NCBI RefSeq assembly: GCF_050947335.1
Contig: NW_027473494.1
Span: 62,001 to 126,000 of the forward strand
Length of the DNA: 64,000 nt
Reading direction: 5' to 3'
From: Megachile rotundata
Taxonomy: Eukaryota > Arthropoda > Insecta > Hymenoptera > Megachilidae
Shown here: piece after piece, positions 12,001 through 25,564 of the stretch
Position numbering within the stretch: position 1 is the stretch's first letter
Layout: every line of letters begins with the position of its first letter
The notes under the pieces: generated by a model
Seen by the model: the letters and a program-made list of their open reading frames with translations, nothing else
The model's database searches: none
What the model was told of the DNA's origin: nothing
Translations under genes and position numbers: made by a program

Positions 12001-12201
12001 TATCTGCATAATATGGTTAATAATATGAGTTAGATTCATAATAATAACAGTAATAAGTATAGTAGTTGTCGTTCTATCGATCATTTAAGCATAATATGGC
12101 TAATAATATGAGTTAGATTGATAATAATAAGAGTAATAAGTGTAGTAATTGTCGTTCTATCGGTCATTTAAGCATAATATGGCGAATAATATGAGTTGGG
12201 T
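9048..12201. repeat. 38-monomer tandem duplication, second copy
   Basis: Near-perfect second copy of 5894-9047. The only differences I noticed are AAGGGTAG near 9475 against AAGAGTAG near 6321, and CGTACTTTCG near 11330 against CGTACTATCG near 8175. I did not align every base. At the copy 1 to copy 2 junction the monomer ends GAGTTAGAT, while the end of copy 2 reads GAGTTGGGT and continues into the TGATAAAAC monomer, as at 665. The crossover therefore lies within or beside monomer 108. Confidence 0.92.
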
Positions 12202-13197
12202 TGATAAAACTAAGAATAATAAGTATAGTAACTGTCGTTCTATCGATCATATAAGCATAATATGGTTAATAATATGAGTTAGAATGATAATAATAAGAGT
12301 AATAAGTATAGTAATTGTCGTTCTATCGATCATATCTGCCTAATATGGTTAATAATATGAGTTAGATTGATAATAGTGAGTGTAGTAAGTATAGTAATTG
12401 TCGTTCTGTCGATCATATTAGCATAATATGGTTAATAATATGAGTTAGATTGATAATAATAAGAGTAATAAGTATAGTATTTGTCGTTCTATCGATCATA
12501 TAAGCATAATATGGCTAATAATACGAGTTAGATTGATAATAATAAGAGTAATAAGTATAGTAATTGTCGTTCTATCGATCATATAAACACAATATGGCTA
12601 ATAATATGAGTTAGATTGATAATAATAAGAGTAATGAGTATAGTAATTGTCGTTCTATCGATCATATCTGCATAATATGGTTAACAGTATGAGTTAGATT
12701 GATAATAATAAGAGTAATAAGTATAGTAATTGTCGTTATATCGATCATATAACCATAATATGGCTAATAGCATGAGTTGAATTGATAATAATAAGAGTAA
12801 TGAGTATAGTAATTGTCGTTCTATCGATCATATCTGCATAATATGGTTAATAATATGAGTTAGATTGATAATAGTGAGTGTAATAAATATAGTAATTGTC
12901 GTTCTGTCGATCATATTAGCATAATATGGTTAATAATATGAGTTAGATTGATAATAATAAGAGTAATAAGTATAGTATTTGTCGTTCTATCGATCATATA
13001 AGCATAATATGGCTAATAATACGAGTTAGATTGATAATACTAAGAGTAGTGAGTATAGTAATTCTCGTTCTATCGATCATATAAGCATAATATGGCTAAT
13101 AATATGAGTTAGACAGATAATAATAAGAGTAATGAGTATAGTAATTGTAGTTCTATCGATCATATAAGCATAATATGGCTAATAATACGAGTTAGAT
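12202..13197. repeat. Mosaic satellite segment with TGATAAAAC start
   Basis: Monomers 147-158. The first nine continue the match to the window start (665-1411). From 12949 the order switches to TATTTGTCG, then TACTAAG with TCTCGTTC, then AGACAGATAAT monomers. No foreign sequence is present. Confidence 0.8.
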
Positions 13198-14028
13198 TGA
13201 TAATACTAAGAGTAGTGAGTATAGTAATACTCGTTCTATCGATCATATAAGGATAATATGGCTAATAATATGAGTTAGATTGATAATAATAAGAGTAATG
13301 AGTATAGTAATTGTAGTTCTATCGATCATTTAAGCATAATATGGCTAATAATATGAGTTAGATTGATAATAATAAGAGTAATGAGTATAGTAATTGTAGT
13401 TCTATCGATCATTTAAGCATAATATGGCTAATAATATGAGTTAGATTGATAATAATAAGAGTAATAAGTACAGTAATTGTCGTTCTATCGATCATATAAG
13501 CATAATAAGGCTAATAATATGAGTTAGAGTGATAATACTAAGAGTAGTGAGTATAATAATTCTCATTCTATCGATCATATAAGCATAGCATGACTAATAA
13601 TATGAGTTAGATTGATAATAATAAGAGTAATAAGTATAGTAATTGTCGTTCTCTCGATCATATAAGCATAATATGGCTAATAATATGAGTTAGAGTGATA
13701 ATACTAAGAGTAGTGAGTATAGTAATTCTCATTCTATCGATCATATAAGCATAATATGGCTAATAATAGGAGTTAGATTGATAATAATAACAGTAATAAG
13801 TATAGTAATTGTCGTTCTATCGATAATATAAGCACAATATGGCTATTAATATGAGTTAGATTCACAATAATAAGAGTAATAAGTATAGTAATTGTCGTTC
13901 TATCGATCATATAAGCATAATATGGCTAATAATATGAGTTAGATTTATAATAATAATAGTAATAAGTATAGTAATTGTCGTTCTATCGATCATATAAGCA
14001 CAATATGGCTAATAATATGAGTTAGATT
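13198..14028. repeat. 10-monomer block re-used at 33533, 40587 and 52537
   Basis: The block begins with TACTAAG and the rare TAATACTCGTTC centre. It then runs through GTAGTTC/CATTTAAG monomers, AATAAGGCTAAT, the rare AGCATAGCATGAC monomer, TTCTCTCG, AATAGGAG, ATTAATATGAG followed by TTCACAATAA, and a TTATAATAATAATAG monomer. The same order starts at 33533 (245 monomers on), 40587 and 52537. A partial version with AGCATAACATGAC lies near 59590-60170. The third copy is offset by exactly 7054 bp from the second. Confidence 0.82.
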
Positions 14029-14608
14029 GATAATAATAAGAGTAATAAGTATAGTAATTGTCGTTATATCGATCATATAAGCATAATATGGCTAATAATA
14101 TGAGTTAGACAGATAATAATAAGAGTAATGAGTATAGTAATTGTCGTTCTATCGATCATATCTGCATAATATGGTTAATAATATGAGTTAGATTGATAAT
14201 ACTAAGAGTAGTGAGTATAGTAATTCTCGTTCTATCGATCATATAAGGATAATATGGCTAATAATATGAGTTAGATTGATAATAATAAGAGTAATAAGTA
14301 TAGTAATTGTCGTTCTATCGATAATATAAGCATAATATGGCTAATAATATGAGTTAGATTGATAATACTAAGGGTAGTGAGTATAGTAATTCTCGTTCTA
14401 TCGATCATATAAGCATAATATGGCTAATAATATGAGTTGGATTGATAATAATAAGAGTAATAAGTATAGTAATTGTAGTTCTATCGATCATATCTGCATA
14501 ATATGGTTAATAATATGAGTTAGATTCATAATAATAACAGTAATAAGTATAGTAGTTGTCGTTCTATCGATCATTTAAGCATAATATGGCTAATAATATG
14601 AGTTAGAT
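14029..14608. repeat. Mosaic satellite segment
   Basis: Monomers 169-175. This starts with the recombinant-looking TTATATCG/ATAAGC monomer, then an AGACAGATAAT monomer, an ATAAGGATAAT monomer, and a run that resembles monomers 3-6 (TATCGATA, AAGGGTAG, TTGGATT, TTCATAATAATAACAG with GTAGTTG). Confidence 0.78.
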
Positions 14609-16932
14609 TGATAATACTAAGAGTAGTGAGTATAGTAATTCTCGTTCTATCGATCATATAAGGATAATATGGCTAATAATATGAGTTAGATTGATAATAA
14701 TAAGAGTAATGAGTATAGTAATTGTAGTTCTATCGATCATTTAAGCATAATATGGCTAATAATATGAGTTAGATTGATAATAATAAGAGTAATGAGTATA
14801 GTAATTGTAGTTCTATCGATCATATCTGCATAATATGGTTAATAATATGAGTTAGATTGATAATAATAAGAGTAATAAGTATAGTAATTGTCGTTCTATC
14901 GATCATATAAGCATAATATGGCTAATAATATGAGTTAGATTGATAATACTAAGAGTAGTGAGTATAGTAATTCTCACTCTATCGATCATATAAGCATAAT
15001 ATGGCTAATAATATGACTTAGATAGATAATAATAAGAGTAATGAGTATAGTAACTGTAGTTCTATCGATCATATCTGCATAATATGGTTAATAATATGAG
15101 TTAGATTCATAATAATAACAGTAATAAGTATAGTAATTGTCGTTCTATCGATCATTTAAGCATAATATGGCTAATAATATGAGTTAGATTGATAATACTA
15201 AGGGTAGTGAGTATAGTAATTCTCGTTCTATCGATCATATAAGCATAATATGGCTAATAATATGAGTTGGATTGATAATAATAAGAGTAATAAGTATAGT
15301 AATTGTCGTTCTATCGATCATATAAGCATAATATGCCTAATAATATGAGTTAGATTGATAATACTAAGAGTAGTGAGTATAGTAATTCTCATTCTATCGA
15401 TCATATAAGCATAATATGGCTAATAATATGAGTTAGACAGATAATAATAAGAGTAATGAGTATAGTAATTGTAGTTCTATCGATCATATCTGCATAATAT
15501 GGTTAATAATATGAGTTAGATTCATAATAATAATAGTAATAAGTATAGTAATTGTCGTTCTATCGATAATATAACCATAATATGGCTAATAATATGAGTT
15601 AGATTGATAATACTAAGAGTAGTGAGTATAGTAATTCTCGTTCTATCGATCATATAAGCATAATATCGCTAATAATATGAGTTAGATTGATAATAATAAG
15701 AGTAATAAGTACAGTAATTGTCGTTCTATCGATCATATAAGCATAATAAGGCTAATAATATGAGTTAGAGTGATAATACTAAGAGTAGTGAGTATAGTAA
15801 TTCTCATTCTATCGATCATATAAGCATAATATGACTAATAATATGAGTTAGATTGATAATAATAAGAGTAATAAGTATAGTAATTGTCGTTCTCTCGATC
15901 ATATAAGCATAATATGGCTAATAATATGAGTTAGAGTGATAATACTAAGAGTAGTGAGTATAGTAATTCTCATTCTATCGATCATATAAGCATAATAAGC
16001 CTAATAATATGAGTTAGATAGATAATAATAAGAGTAATGAGTATAGTAATTGTAGTTCTATCGATCATATCTGCATAATATGGTTAATAATATGAGTTAG
16101 ATTGATAGTAATAAGAGTAATAAGTATAGTAATTGTCGTTCTCTCGATCATATAAGCATAATATGGCTAATAATATGAGTTAGAGTGATAATACTAAGAG
16201 TAGTGAGTATAGTAATTCTCATTCTATCGATCATATAAGCATAATATGGCTAATAATAGGAGTTAGATTGATAATAATAACAGTAATAAGTATAGTAATT
16301 GTCGTTCTATCGATAATATAAGCATAATATGGCTATTAATTTGAGTTAGATTCACAATAATAAGAGTAATAAGTATAGTAATTGTCGTTCTATCGATCAT
16401 ATAAGCATAATATGGTTAATAATATGAGTTAGATTTATAATAATAAGAGTAATAAGTATAGTAATTGTCGTTCTATCGATCATATCTGCCTAATATGGTT
16501 AATAATATGAGTTAGATTGATAATAGTGAGTGTAATAAGTATAGTAATTGCGGTTCTGTCGATCATATTAGCATAATATGGTTAATAATATGAGTTAGAT
16601 TGATAATAATAAGAGTAATAAGTATAGTATTTGTCGTTCTATCGATCATATAAGCATAATATGGCTAATAATACGAGTTAGATTGATAATAATAAGAGTA
16701 ATAAGTATAGTAATTGTCGTTCTATCGATCATATAAGCATAATATGGCTAATAATATGAGTTAGATTGATAATACTAAGAGTAGTGAGTATAGTAATTGT
16801 CGTTCTATCGATCATATAAGCATAATATGGCTAATAATATGAGTTAGATTGATAATAATAACAGTAATAAGTAGAGTAATTGTCGTTCTATCGATAATAT
16901 AAGCATAATATGGCTAATAATATGAGTTAGAT
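14609..16932. repeat. 28-monomer block M, copy 1
   Basis: Monomers 176-203. The order of rare variants (ATAAGGATAAT, GACTTAGATAG, ATATGCCTAAT, AGACAGATAAT, TTCATAATAATAATAG, ATATCGCTAAT, AATAAGGCTAAT, CATGACTAAT, AATAAGCCTAAT, ATTAATTTGAG then TTCACAATAA, GTAGAG) is repeated at 36437, 42910 and 54777. The ATATGCCTAAT monomer is number 184 here and 447, 525 and 668 in the others. The match ends at 16933, where this copy has TGATAATACTAAG with TGTCG and the 36-kb copy has GAGTGATAATAC. Confidence 0.88.
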
Positions 16933-18426
16933 TGATAATACTAAGAGTAGTGAGTATAGTAATTGTCGTTCTATCGATCATATAAGCATAATATGGCTAA
17001 TAATATGAGTTAGATTGATAATAATAAGAGTAATAAGTATAGTAATTGTCGTTATATCGATCATATAACCATAATATGGCTAATAGCATGAGTTGGATTG
17101 ATAATAATAAGAGTAATGAGTATAGTAATTGTCGTTCTATCGATCATATCTGCATAATATGGTTAATAATATGAGTTAGATTGATAATAGTAAGTGTAAT
17201 AAATATAGTAATTGTCGTTCTATCGCTCATATTAGCACAATATGGCTAGTAACATGAGTTAGATTGATAATAATAAGAGTAATAAGTATAGTATTTGTCG
17301 TTCTATCGATCATATAAGCATAATATGGCTAATAATACGAGTTAGATTGATAATAATAAGAGTAATAAGTATAGTAATTGTCGTTCTATCGATCATATAA
17401 GCATAATATGGCTAATAATATGAGTTAGATTGATAATACTAAGAGTAGTGAGTATAGTAATTGTCGTTCTATCGATCATATAAGCATAATATGGCTAATA
17501 ATATGAGTTAGATTGATAACACTAAGGGTAGTGAGTATAGTAATTCTCATTCTATCGATCATATAAGCATAATATGGCTAATAATATGAGCTAGATTGAT
17601 AATAATAAGAGTAATAAGTATAGTAATTGTCGTTCTATCGATAATATAAGCATAATATGGCTAATAATATGAGTTAGATTGATAATAATAAGAGTAATGA
17701 GTATAGTAATTGTCGTTCTATCGATCATATCTGCATAATATGGTTAATAATATGAGTTAGATTGATAATAGTGAGTGTAATAAATATAGTAATTGTCGTT
17801 CTATCGCTCATATTAGCACAATATGGCTAATAACATGAGTTAGATTGATAATAATAAGAGTAATAAGTATAGTAATTGTCGTTCTATCGATCATATAAGC
17901 ATAATATGGCTAATAATATGAGTTAGAGTGATAATACTAAGAGTAGTGAGTACAGTAATTATCATTCCATCGATCATATAAGCATAATATGGCTAATAAT
18001 ATGAGTTAGATTGATAATAATAGCAGTAATAAGTACAGTAATTGTCGTTCTATCGATAATATAAGCATAATATGGCTAATAATATGAGTTAGATTGATAA
18101 TACTAAGAGTAGTGAGTACAGTAATTGTCGTTCTATCGATCATATAAGCATAATATGGCTAATAATATGAGTTAGATTGATAATAATAAGAGTAGTAAGT
18201 ATAGTAATTGTCGTTCTATCGATCATATAAGCATAATATGGCTAATAATATGAGTTAGATTGATAATACTAAGAGTAGTGAGTATAGTAATTGTCGTTCT
18301 ATCGATCATATAAGCATAATATGGCTAATAATATGAGTTAGATTGATAATAATAACAGTAATAAGTAGAGTAATTGTCGTTCTATCGATAATATAAGCAT
18401 AATATGGCTAATAATATGAGTTAGAG
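16186..18426. repeat. 27-monomer higher-order unit, early copy 1
   Basis: Monomers 195-221 (2241 bp) are followed directly by a second copy at 18427. Matching starts are GAGTGATAAT (16186 and 18427), TTCACAATAA (16352 and 18593), the AACAG/GTAGAG monomer (16850 and 19091) and TGATAACAC (17514 and 19755). Differences noticed include GCGGTTCTG near 16551 against GCCGTTCTG near 18792. Its first nine monomers overlap the end of block M. Confidence 0.88.
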
Positions 18427-20418
18427 TGATAATACTAAGAGTAGTGAGTATAGTAATTCTCATTCTATCGATCATATAAGCATAATATGGCTAATAATAG
18501 GAGTTAGATTGATAATAATAACAGTAATAAGTATAGTAATTGTCGTTCTATCGATAATATAAGCATAATATGGCTATTAATTTGAGTTAGATTCACAATA
18601 ATAAGAGTAATAAGTATAGTAATTGTCGTTCTATCGATCATATAAGCATAATATGGTTAATAATATGAGTTAGATTTATAATAATAAGAGTAATAAGTAT
18701 AGTAATTGTCGTTCTATCGATCATATCTGCCTAATATGGTTAATAATATGAGTTAGATTGATAATAGTGAGTGTAATAAGTATAGTAATTGCCGTTCTGT
18801 CGATCATATTAGCATAATATGGTTAATAATATGAGTTAGATTGATAATAATAAGAGTAATAAGTATAGTATTTGTCGTTCTATCGATCATATAAGCATAA
18901 TATGGCTAATAATACGAGTTAGATTGATAATAATAAGAGTAATAAGTATAGTAATTGTCGTTCTATCGATCATATAAGCATAATATGGCTAATAATATGA
19001 GTTAGATTGATAATACTAAGAGTAGTGAGTATAGTAATTGTCGTTCTATCGATCATATAAGCATAATATGGCTAATAATATGAGTTAGATTGATAATAAT
19101 AACAGTAATAAGTAGAGTAATTGTCGTTCTATCGATAATATAAGCATAATATGGCTAATAATATGAGTTAGATTGATAATACTAAGAGTAGTGAGTATAG
19201 TAATTGTCGTTCTATCGATCATATAAGCATAATATGGCTAATAATATGAGTTAGATTGATAATAATAAGAGTAATAAGTATAGTAATTGTCGTTATATCG
19301 ATCATATAACCATAATATGGCTAATAGCATGAGTTGGATTGATAATAATAGGAGTAATGAGTATAGTAATTGTCGTTCTATCGATCATATCTGCATAATA
19401 TGGTTAATAATATGAGTTAGATTGATAATAGTAAGTGTAATAAATATAGTAATTGTCGTTCTATCGCTCATATTAGCACAATATGGCTAGTAACATGAGT
19501 TAGATTGATAATAATAAGAGTAATAAGTATAGTATTTGTCGTTCTATCGATCATATAAGCATAATATGGCTAATAATACGAGTTAGATTGATAATAATAA
19601 GAGTAATAAGTATAGTAATTGTCGTTCTATCGATCATATAAGCATAATATGGCTAATAATATGAGTTAGATTGATAATACTAAGAGTAGTGAGTATAGTA
19701 ATTGTCGTTCTATCGATCATATAAGCATAATATGGCTAATAATATGAGTTAGATTGATAACACTAAGGGTAGTGAGTATAGTAATTCTCATTCTATCGAT
19801 CATATAAGCATAATATGGCTAATAATATGAGCTAGATTGATAATAATAAGAGTAATAAGTATAGTAATTGTCGTTCTATCGATAATATAAGCATAATATG
19901 GCTAATAATATGAGTTAGATTGATAATAATAAGAGTAATGAGTATAGTAATTGTCGTTCTATCGATCATATCTGCATAATATGGTTAATAATATGAGTTA
20001 GATTGATAATAGTGAGTGTAATAAATATAGTAATTGTCGTTCTATCGCTCATATTAGCACAATATGGCTAATAACATGAGTTAGATTGATAATAATAAGA
20101 GTAATAAGTATAGTAATTGTCGTTCTATCGATCATATAAGCATAATATGGCTAATAATATGAGTTAGAGTGATAATACTAAGAGTAGTGAGTACAGTAAT
20201 TCTCATTCCATCGATCATATAAGCATAATATGGCTAATAATATGAGTTAGATTGATAATAATAGCAGTAATAAGTACAGTAATTGTCGTTCTATCGATAA
20301 TATAAGCATAATATGGCTAATAATATGAGTTAGATTGATAATACTAAGAGTAGTGAGTACAGTAATTGTCGTTCTATCGATCATATAAGCATAATATGGC
20401 TAATAATATGAGTTAGAT
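18427..20418. repeat. 27-monomer higher-order unit, early copy 2 (24 monomers)
   Basis: Monomers 222-245 repeat 195-218 at 2241 bp spacing. The match ends inside monomer 246 (20419): both copies have AGAGTAGTAAG there, but copy 1 continues GTAATTGTCG and this one GTATTTGTCG with ATAACC. Sequence switches from one higher-order family to the next in the middle of that monomer, without changing the 83-bp register. Confidence 0.87.
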
Positions 20419-22659
20419 TGATAATAATAAGAGTAGTAAGTATAGTATTTGTCGTTCTATCGATCATATAACCATAATATGGCTAATAATACGAGTTAGA
20501 TTGATAATAATAAGAGTAATAAGTATAGTAATTGTCGTTCTATCGATCATTTAACCATAACATGGCTAATACTATGAGTTAGATTGATAATAATAAGAGT
20601 AATAAGTATAGTAATTGTCGTTCTATCGATAATATAAGCATAATATGGCTAATAATATGAGTTGGATTGATAATAGTAAGAGTAATAAGTATAGTAATTG
20701 TTGTTCTATCGATCATATAAGCATAATGTGGCTAATAATATGAGTTAGATTGATAATAGTGAGAGTAATAAGTATAGTAATTGACGTTCTGTCGATCATA
20801 TTAGCATAATATGGTTAATAATATGAGTTAGATTGATAATAGTGAGTGTAATAAGTATAGTAATTGTCGTTCTGTCGATCATATTAGCATAATATGGTTA
20901 ATAATATGAGTTAGATTGATAATAATAAGAGTAATAAGTATAGTATTTGTCGTTCTATCGATCATATAAGCATAATATGGCTAATAATACGAGTTAGATT
21001 GATAATAATAAGAGTAATGAGTATAGTAATTGTCGTTCTATCGATCATATCTGCATAATATGGTTAACAGTATGAGTTAGATTGATAATAATAAGAGTAA
21101 TAAGTATAGTAATTGTCGTTATATCGATCATATAACCATAATATTGCTAATAGCATGAGTTGGATTGATAATAATAAGAGTAATGAGTATAGTAATTGTC
21201 GTTCTATCGATCATATCTGCATAATATGGTTAATAATATGAGTTAGATTGATAATAGTGAGTGTAATAAACATAGTAATTGTCGTTCTATCGCTCATATT
21301 AGCACAATATGGCTAATAACATGAGTTAGATTGATAATAATAAGAGCAATAAGTATAGTAATTGTCGTTCTATCGATCATATAAGCATAATATGGCTAAT
21401 AATATGAGTTAGATTGATAATAATAACAGTAATAAGTATAGTAATTGTCGTTCTATCGATAATATAAGCATAATATGGCTAATAATATGAGTTAGATTGA
21501 TAATACTAAGAGTAGTGAGTATAGTAATTGTCGTTCTATCGATCATATCTGCATAATATGGTTAACTGTATGAGTTAGATTGATAATAATAAGAGTAATA
21601 AGTATAGTAATTGTCGTTATATCGATCATATAACCACAATATGGCTAATAGCATGAGTTGGATTGATAATAATAAGAGTAATGAGTATAGTAATTGTCGT
21701 TCTATCGATCATATCTGCATAATATGGTTAATAATATGAGTTAGATTGATAATAGTGAGTGTAATAAATATAGTAATTGTCGTTCTATCGCTCATATTAG
21801 CACAATATGGCTAATAACATGAGTTAGATTGATAATAATAAGAGTAATAAGTATAGTAATTGTCGTTCTATCGATCATATAAGCATAATATGGCTAATAA
21901 TATGAGTTAGATTGATAATAATAACAGTAATAAGTATAGTAATTGTCGTTCTATCGATAATATAAGCATAATATGGCTAATAATATGAGTTAGATTGATA
22001 ATACTAAGAGAAGTGAGTATAGTAATTGTCGTTCTATCGATCATATAAGCATAATATGGCTAATAATATGAGTTAGATTGATAATAATAACAGTAATAAG
22101 TAGAGTAATTATCGTTCTATCGATAATATAAGCATAATATGGCTAATAATATGAGTTAGGTTGATAATAATAAGAGTAATAAGTATAGTAAATGTCGCGC
22201 TATCGATCATATCTGCATAATATGGTTAATAATATGAGTTAGATTGATAATAGTGAGTGTAATAAATATAGTAATTGTCGTTCTATCGCTCATATTAGCA
22301 CAATATGGCTAATAACATGAGTTAGATTGATAATAATAAGAGTAATAAGTATAGTAATTGTCGTTCTATCGATCATATAAGCATAATATGGCTAATAATA
22401 TGAGTTAGAGTGATAATACTAAGAGTAGTGAGTACAGTAATTCTCATTCCATCGATCATATAAGCATAATATGGCTAATAATATGAGTTAGATTGATAAT
22501 AATAGCAGTAATAAGTACAGTAATTGTCGTTCTATCGATAATATAAGCATAATATGGCTAATAATATGAGTTAGATTGATAATACTAAGAGTAGTGAGTA
22601 CAGTAATTGTCGTTCTATCGATCATATAAGCATAATATGGCTAATAATATGAGTTAGAT
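20419..22659. repeat. 27-monomer higher-order unit D, copy 1
   Basis: Monomers 246-272 (2241 bp). The unit opens with the AGAGTAGTAAG/GTATTTG/ATAACC monomer. It includes AACATGGCTAATACTATG, TTGTTGTTC with AATGTGGC, TTGACGTTCTG, GGTTAACAG, AATATTGCTAAT, AATAAACATAG, AGAGCAATAAG, GGTTAACTG, AGAGAAGTGAG, GTAGAG with TTATCG, and AAATGTCGCGC. Starts of the equivalent first monomer are 20419, 22660, 25565, 27391 and 29632. One private difference noticed is ATAACCACAATATGG near 21632, where copy 2 has ATAACCATAATATGG. Confidence 0.92.
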
Positions 22660-25564
22660 TGATAATAATAAGAGTAGTAAGTATAGTATTTGTCGTTCTA
22701 TCGATCATATAACCATAATATGGCTAATAATACGAGTTAGATTGATAATAATAAGAGTAATAAGTATAGTAATTGTCGTTCTATCGATCATTTAACCATA
22801 ACATGGCTAATACTATGAGTTAGATTGATAATAATAAGAGTAATAAGTATAGTAATTGTCGTTCTATCGATAATATAAGCATAATATGGCTAATAATATG
22901 AGTTGGATTGATAATAGTAAGAGTAATAAGTATAGTAATTGTTGTTCTATCGATCATATAAGCATAATGTGGCTAATAATATGAGTTAGATTGATAATAG
23001 TGAGAGTAATAAGTATAGTAATTGACGTTCTGTCGATCATATTAGCATAATATGGTTAATAATATGAGTTAGATTGATAATAGTGAGTGTAATAAGTATA
23101 GTAATTGTCGTTCTGTCGATCATATTAGCATAATATGGTTAATAATGTGAGTTAGATTGATAATAATAAGAGTAATAAGTATAGTATTTGTCGTTCTATC
23201 GATCATATAAGCATAATATGGCTAATAATACGAGTTAGATTGATAATAATAAGAGTAATGAGTATAGTAATTGTCGTTCTATCGATCATATCTGCATAAT
23301 ATGGTTAACAGTATGAGTTAGATTGATAATAATAAGAGTAATAAGTATAGTAATTGTCGTTATATCGATCATATAACCATAATATTGCTAATAGCATGAG
23401 TTGGATTGATAATAATAAGAGTAATGAGTATAGTAATTGTCGTTCTATCGATCATATCTGCATAATATGGTTAATAATATGAGTTAGATTGATAATAGTG
23501 AGTGTAATAAACATAGTAATTGTCGTTCTATCGCTCATATTAGCACAATATGGCTAATAACATGAGTTAGATTGATAATAATAAGAGCAATAAGTATAGT
23601 AATTGTCGTTCTATCGATCATATAAGCATAATATGGCTAATAATATGAGTTAGATTGATAATAATAACAGTAATAAGTATAGTAATTGTCGTTCTATCGA
23701 TAATATAAGCATAATATGGCTAATAATATGAGTTAGATTGATAATACTAAGAGTAGTGAGTATAGTAATTGTCGTTCTATCGATCATATCTGCATAATAT
23801 GGTTAACTGTATGAGTTAGATTGATAATAATAAGAGTAATAAGTATAGTAATTGTCGTTATATCGATCATATAACCATAATATGGCTAATAGCATGAGTT
23901 GGATTGATAATAATAAGAGTAATGAGTATAGTAATTGTCGTTCTATCGATCATATCTGCATAATATGGTTAATAATATGAGTTAGATTGATAATAGTGAG
24001 TGTAATAAATATAGTAATTGTCGTTCTATCGCTCATATTAGCACAATATGGCTAATAACATGAGTTAGATTGATAATAATAAGAGTAATAAGTATAGTAA
24101 TTGTCGTTCTATCGATCATATAAGCATAATATGGCTAATAATATGAGTTAGATTGATAATAATAACAGTAATAAGTATAGTAATTGTCGTTCTATCGATA
24201 ATATAAGCATAATATGGCTAATAATATGAGTTAGATTGATAATACTAAGAGAAGTGAGTATAGTAATTGTCGTTCTATCGATCATATAAGCATAATATGG
24301 CTAATAATATGAGTTAGATTGATAATAATAACAGTAATAAGTAGAGTAATTATCGTTCTATCGATAATATAAGCATAATATGGCTAATAATATGAGTTAG
24401 GTTGATAATAATAAGAGTAATAAGTATAGTAAATGTCGCGCTATCGATCATATCTGCATAATATGGTTAATAATATGAGTTAGATTGATAATAGTGAGTG
24501 TAATAAGTATAGTAATTGACGTTCTGTCGATCATATTAGCATAATATGGTTAATAATATGAGTTACATTGATAATAATAAGAGTAATAAGTATAGTATTT
24601 GTCGTTCTATCGATCATATAAGCATAATATGGCTAATAATACGAGTTAGATTGATAATACTAAGAGTAGTGAGTATAGTAATTCTCGTTCTATCGATCAT
24701 ATAAGGATAATATGGCTAATAATATGAGTTAGATTGATAATAATAAGAGTAATGAGTATAGTAATTGTCGTTCTATCGATCATTTAAGCATAATATGGCT
24801 AATAATATGAGTTAGATTGATAATAATAAGAGTAATGAGTATAGTAATTGTAGTTCTATCGATCATATCTGCATAATATGGTTAATAATATGAGTTAGAT
24901 TGATAACACTAAGGGTAGTGAGTATAGTAATTCTCATTCTATCGATCATATAAGCATAATATGGCTAATAATATGAGCTAGATTGATAATAATAAGAGTA
25001 ATAAGTATAGTAATTGTCGTTCTATCGATAATATAAGCATAATATGGCTAATAATATGAGTTAGATTGATAATAATAAGAGTAATGAGTATAGTAATTGT
25101 CGTTCTATCGATCATATCTGCATAATATGGTTAATAATATGAGTTAGATTGATAATAGTGAGTGTAATAAATATAGTAATTGTCGTTCTATCGCTCATAT
25201 TAGCACAATATGGCTAATAACATGAGTTAGATTGATAATAATAAGAGTAATAAGTATAGTAATTGTCGTTCTATCGATCATATAAGCATAATATGGCTAA
25301 TAATATGAGTTAGAGTGATAATACTAAGAGTAGTGAGTACAGTAATTCTCATTCCATCGATCATATAAGCATAATATGGCTAATAATATGAGTTAGATTG
25401 ATAATAATAGCAGTAATAAGTACAGTAATTGTCGTTCTATCGATAATATAAGCATAATATGGCTAATAATATGAGTTAGATTGATAATACTAAGAGTAGT
25501 GAGTACAGTAATTGTCGTTCTATCGATCATATAAGCATAATATGGCTAATAATATGAGTTAGAT
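22660..25564. repeat. Higher-order unit D, copy 2, with 8 extra monomers
   Basis: Monomers 273-307 (2905 bp, 35 monomers). The first 22 match copy 1. After the AAATGTCGCGC monomer, the sequence continues from 24486 with TTGACG, GAGTTACATTG, ATAAGGATAAT, CATTTAAG and GTAGTTC monomers, then TGATAACAC at 24901. It rejoins the unit at the CGCTCAT monomer. The net gain is 8 monomers (664 bp). The first part of the insert, 24486-24900, recurs at 31458-31872. Confidence 0.9.
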
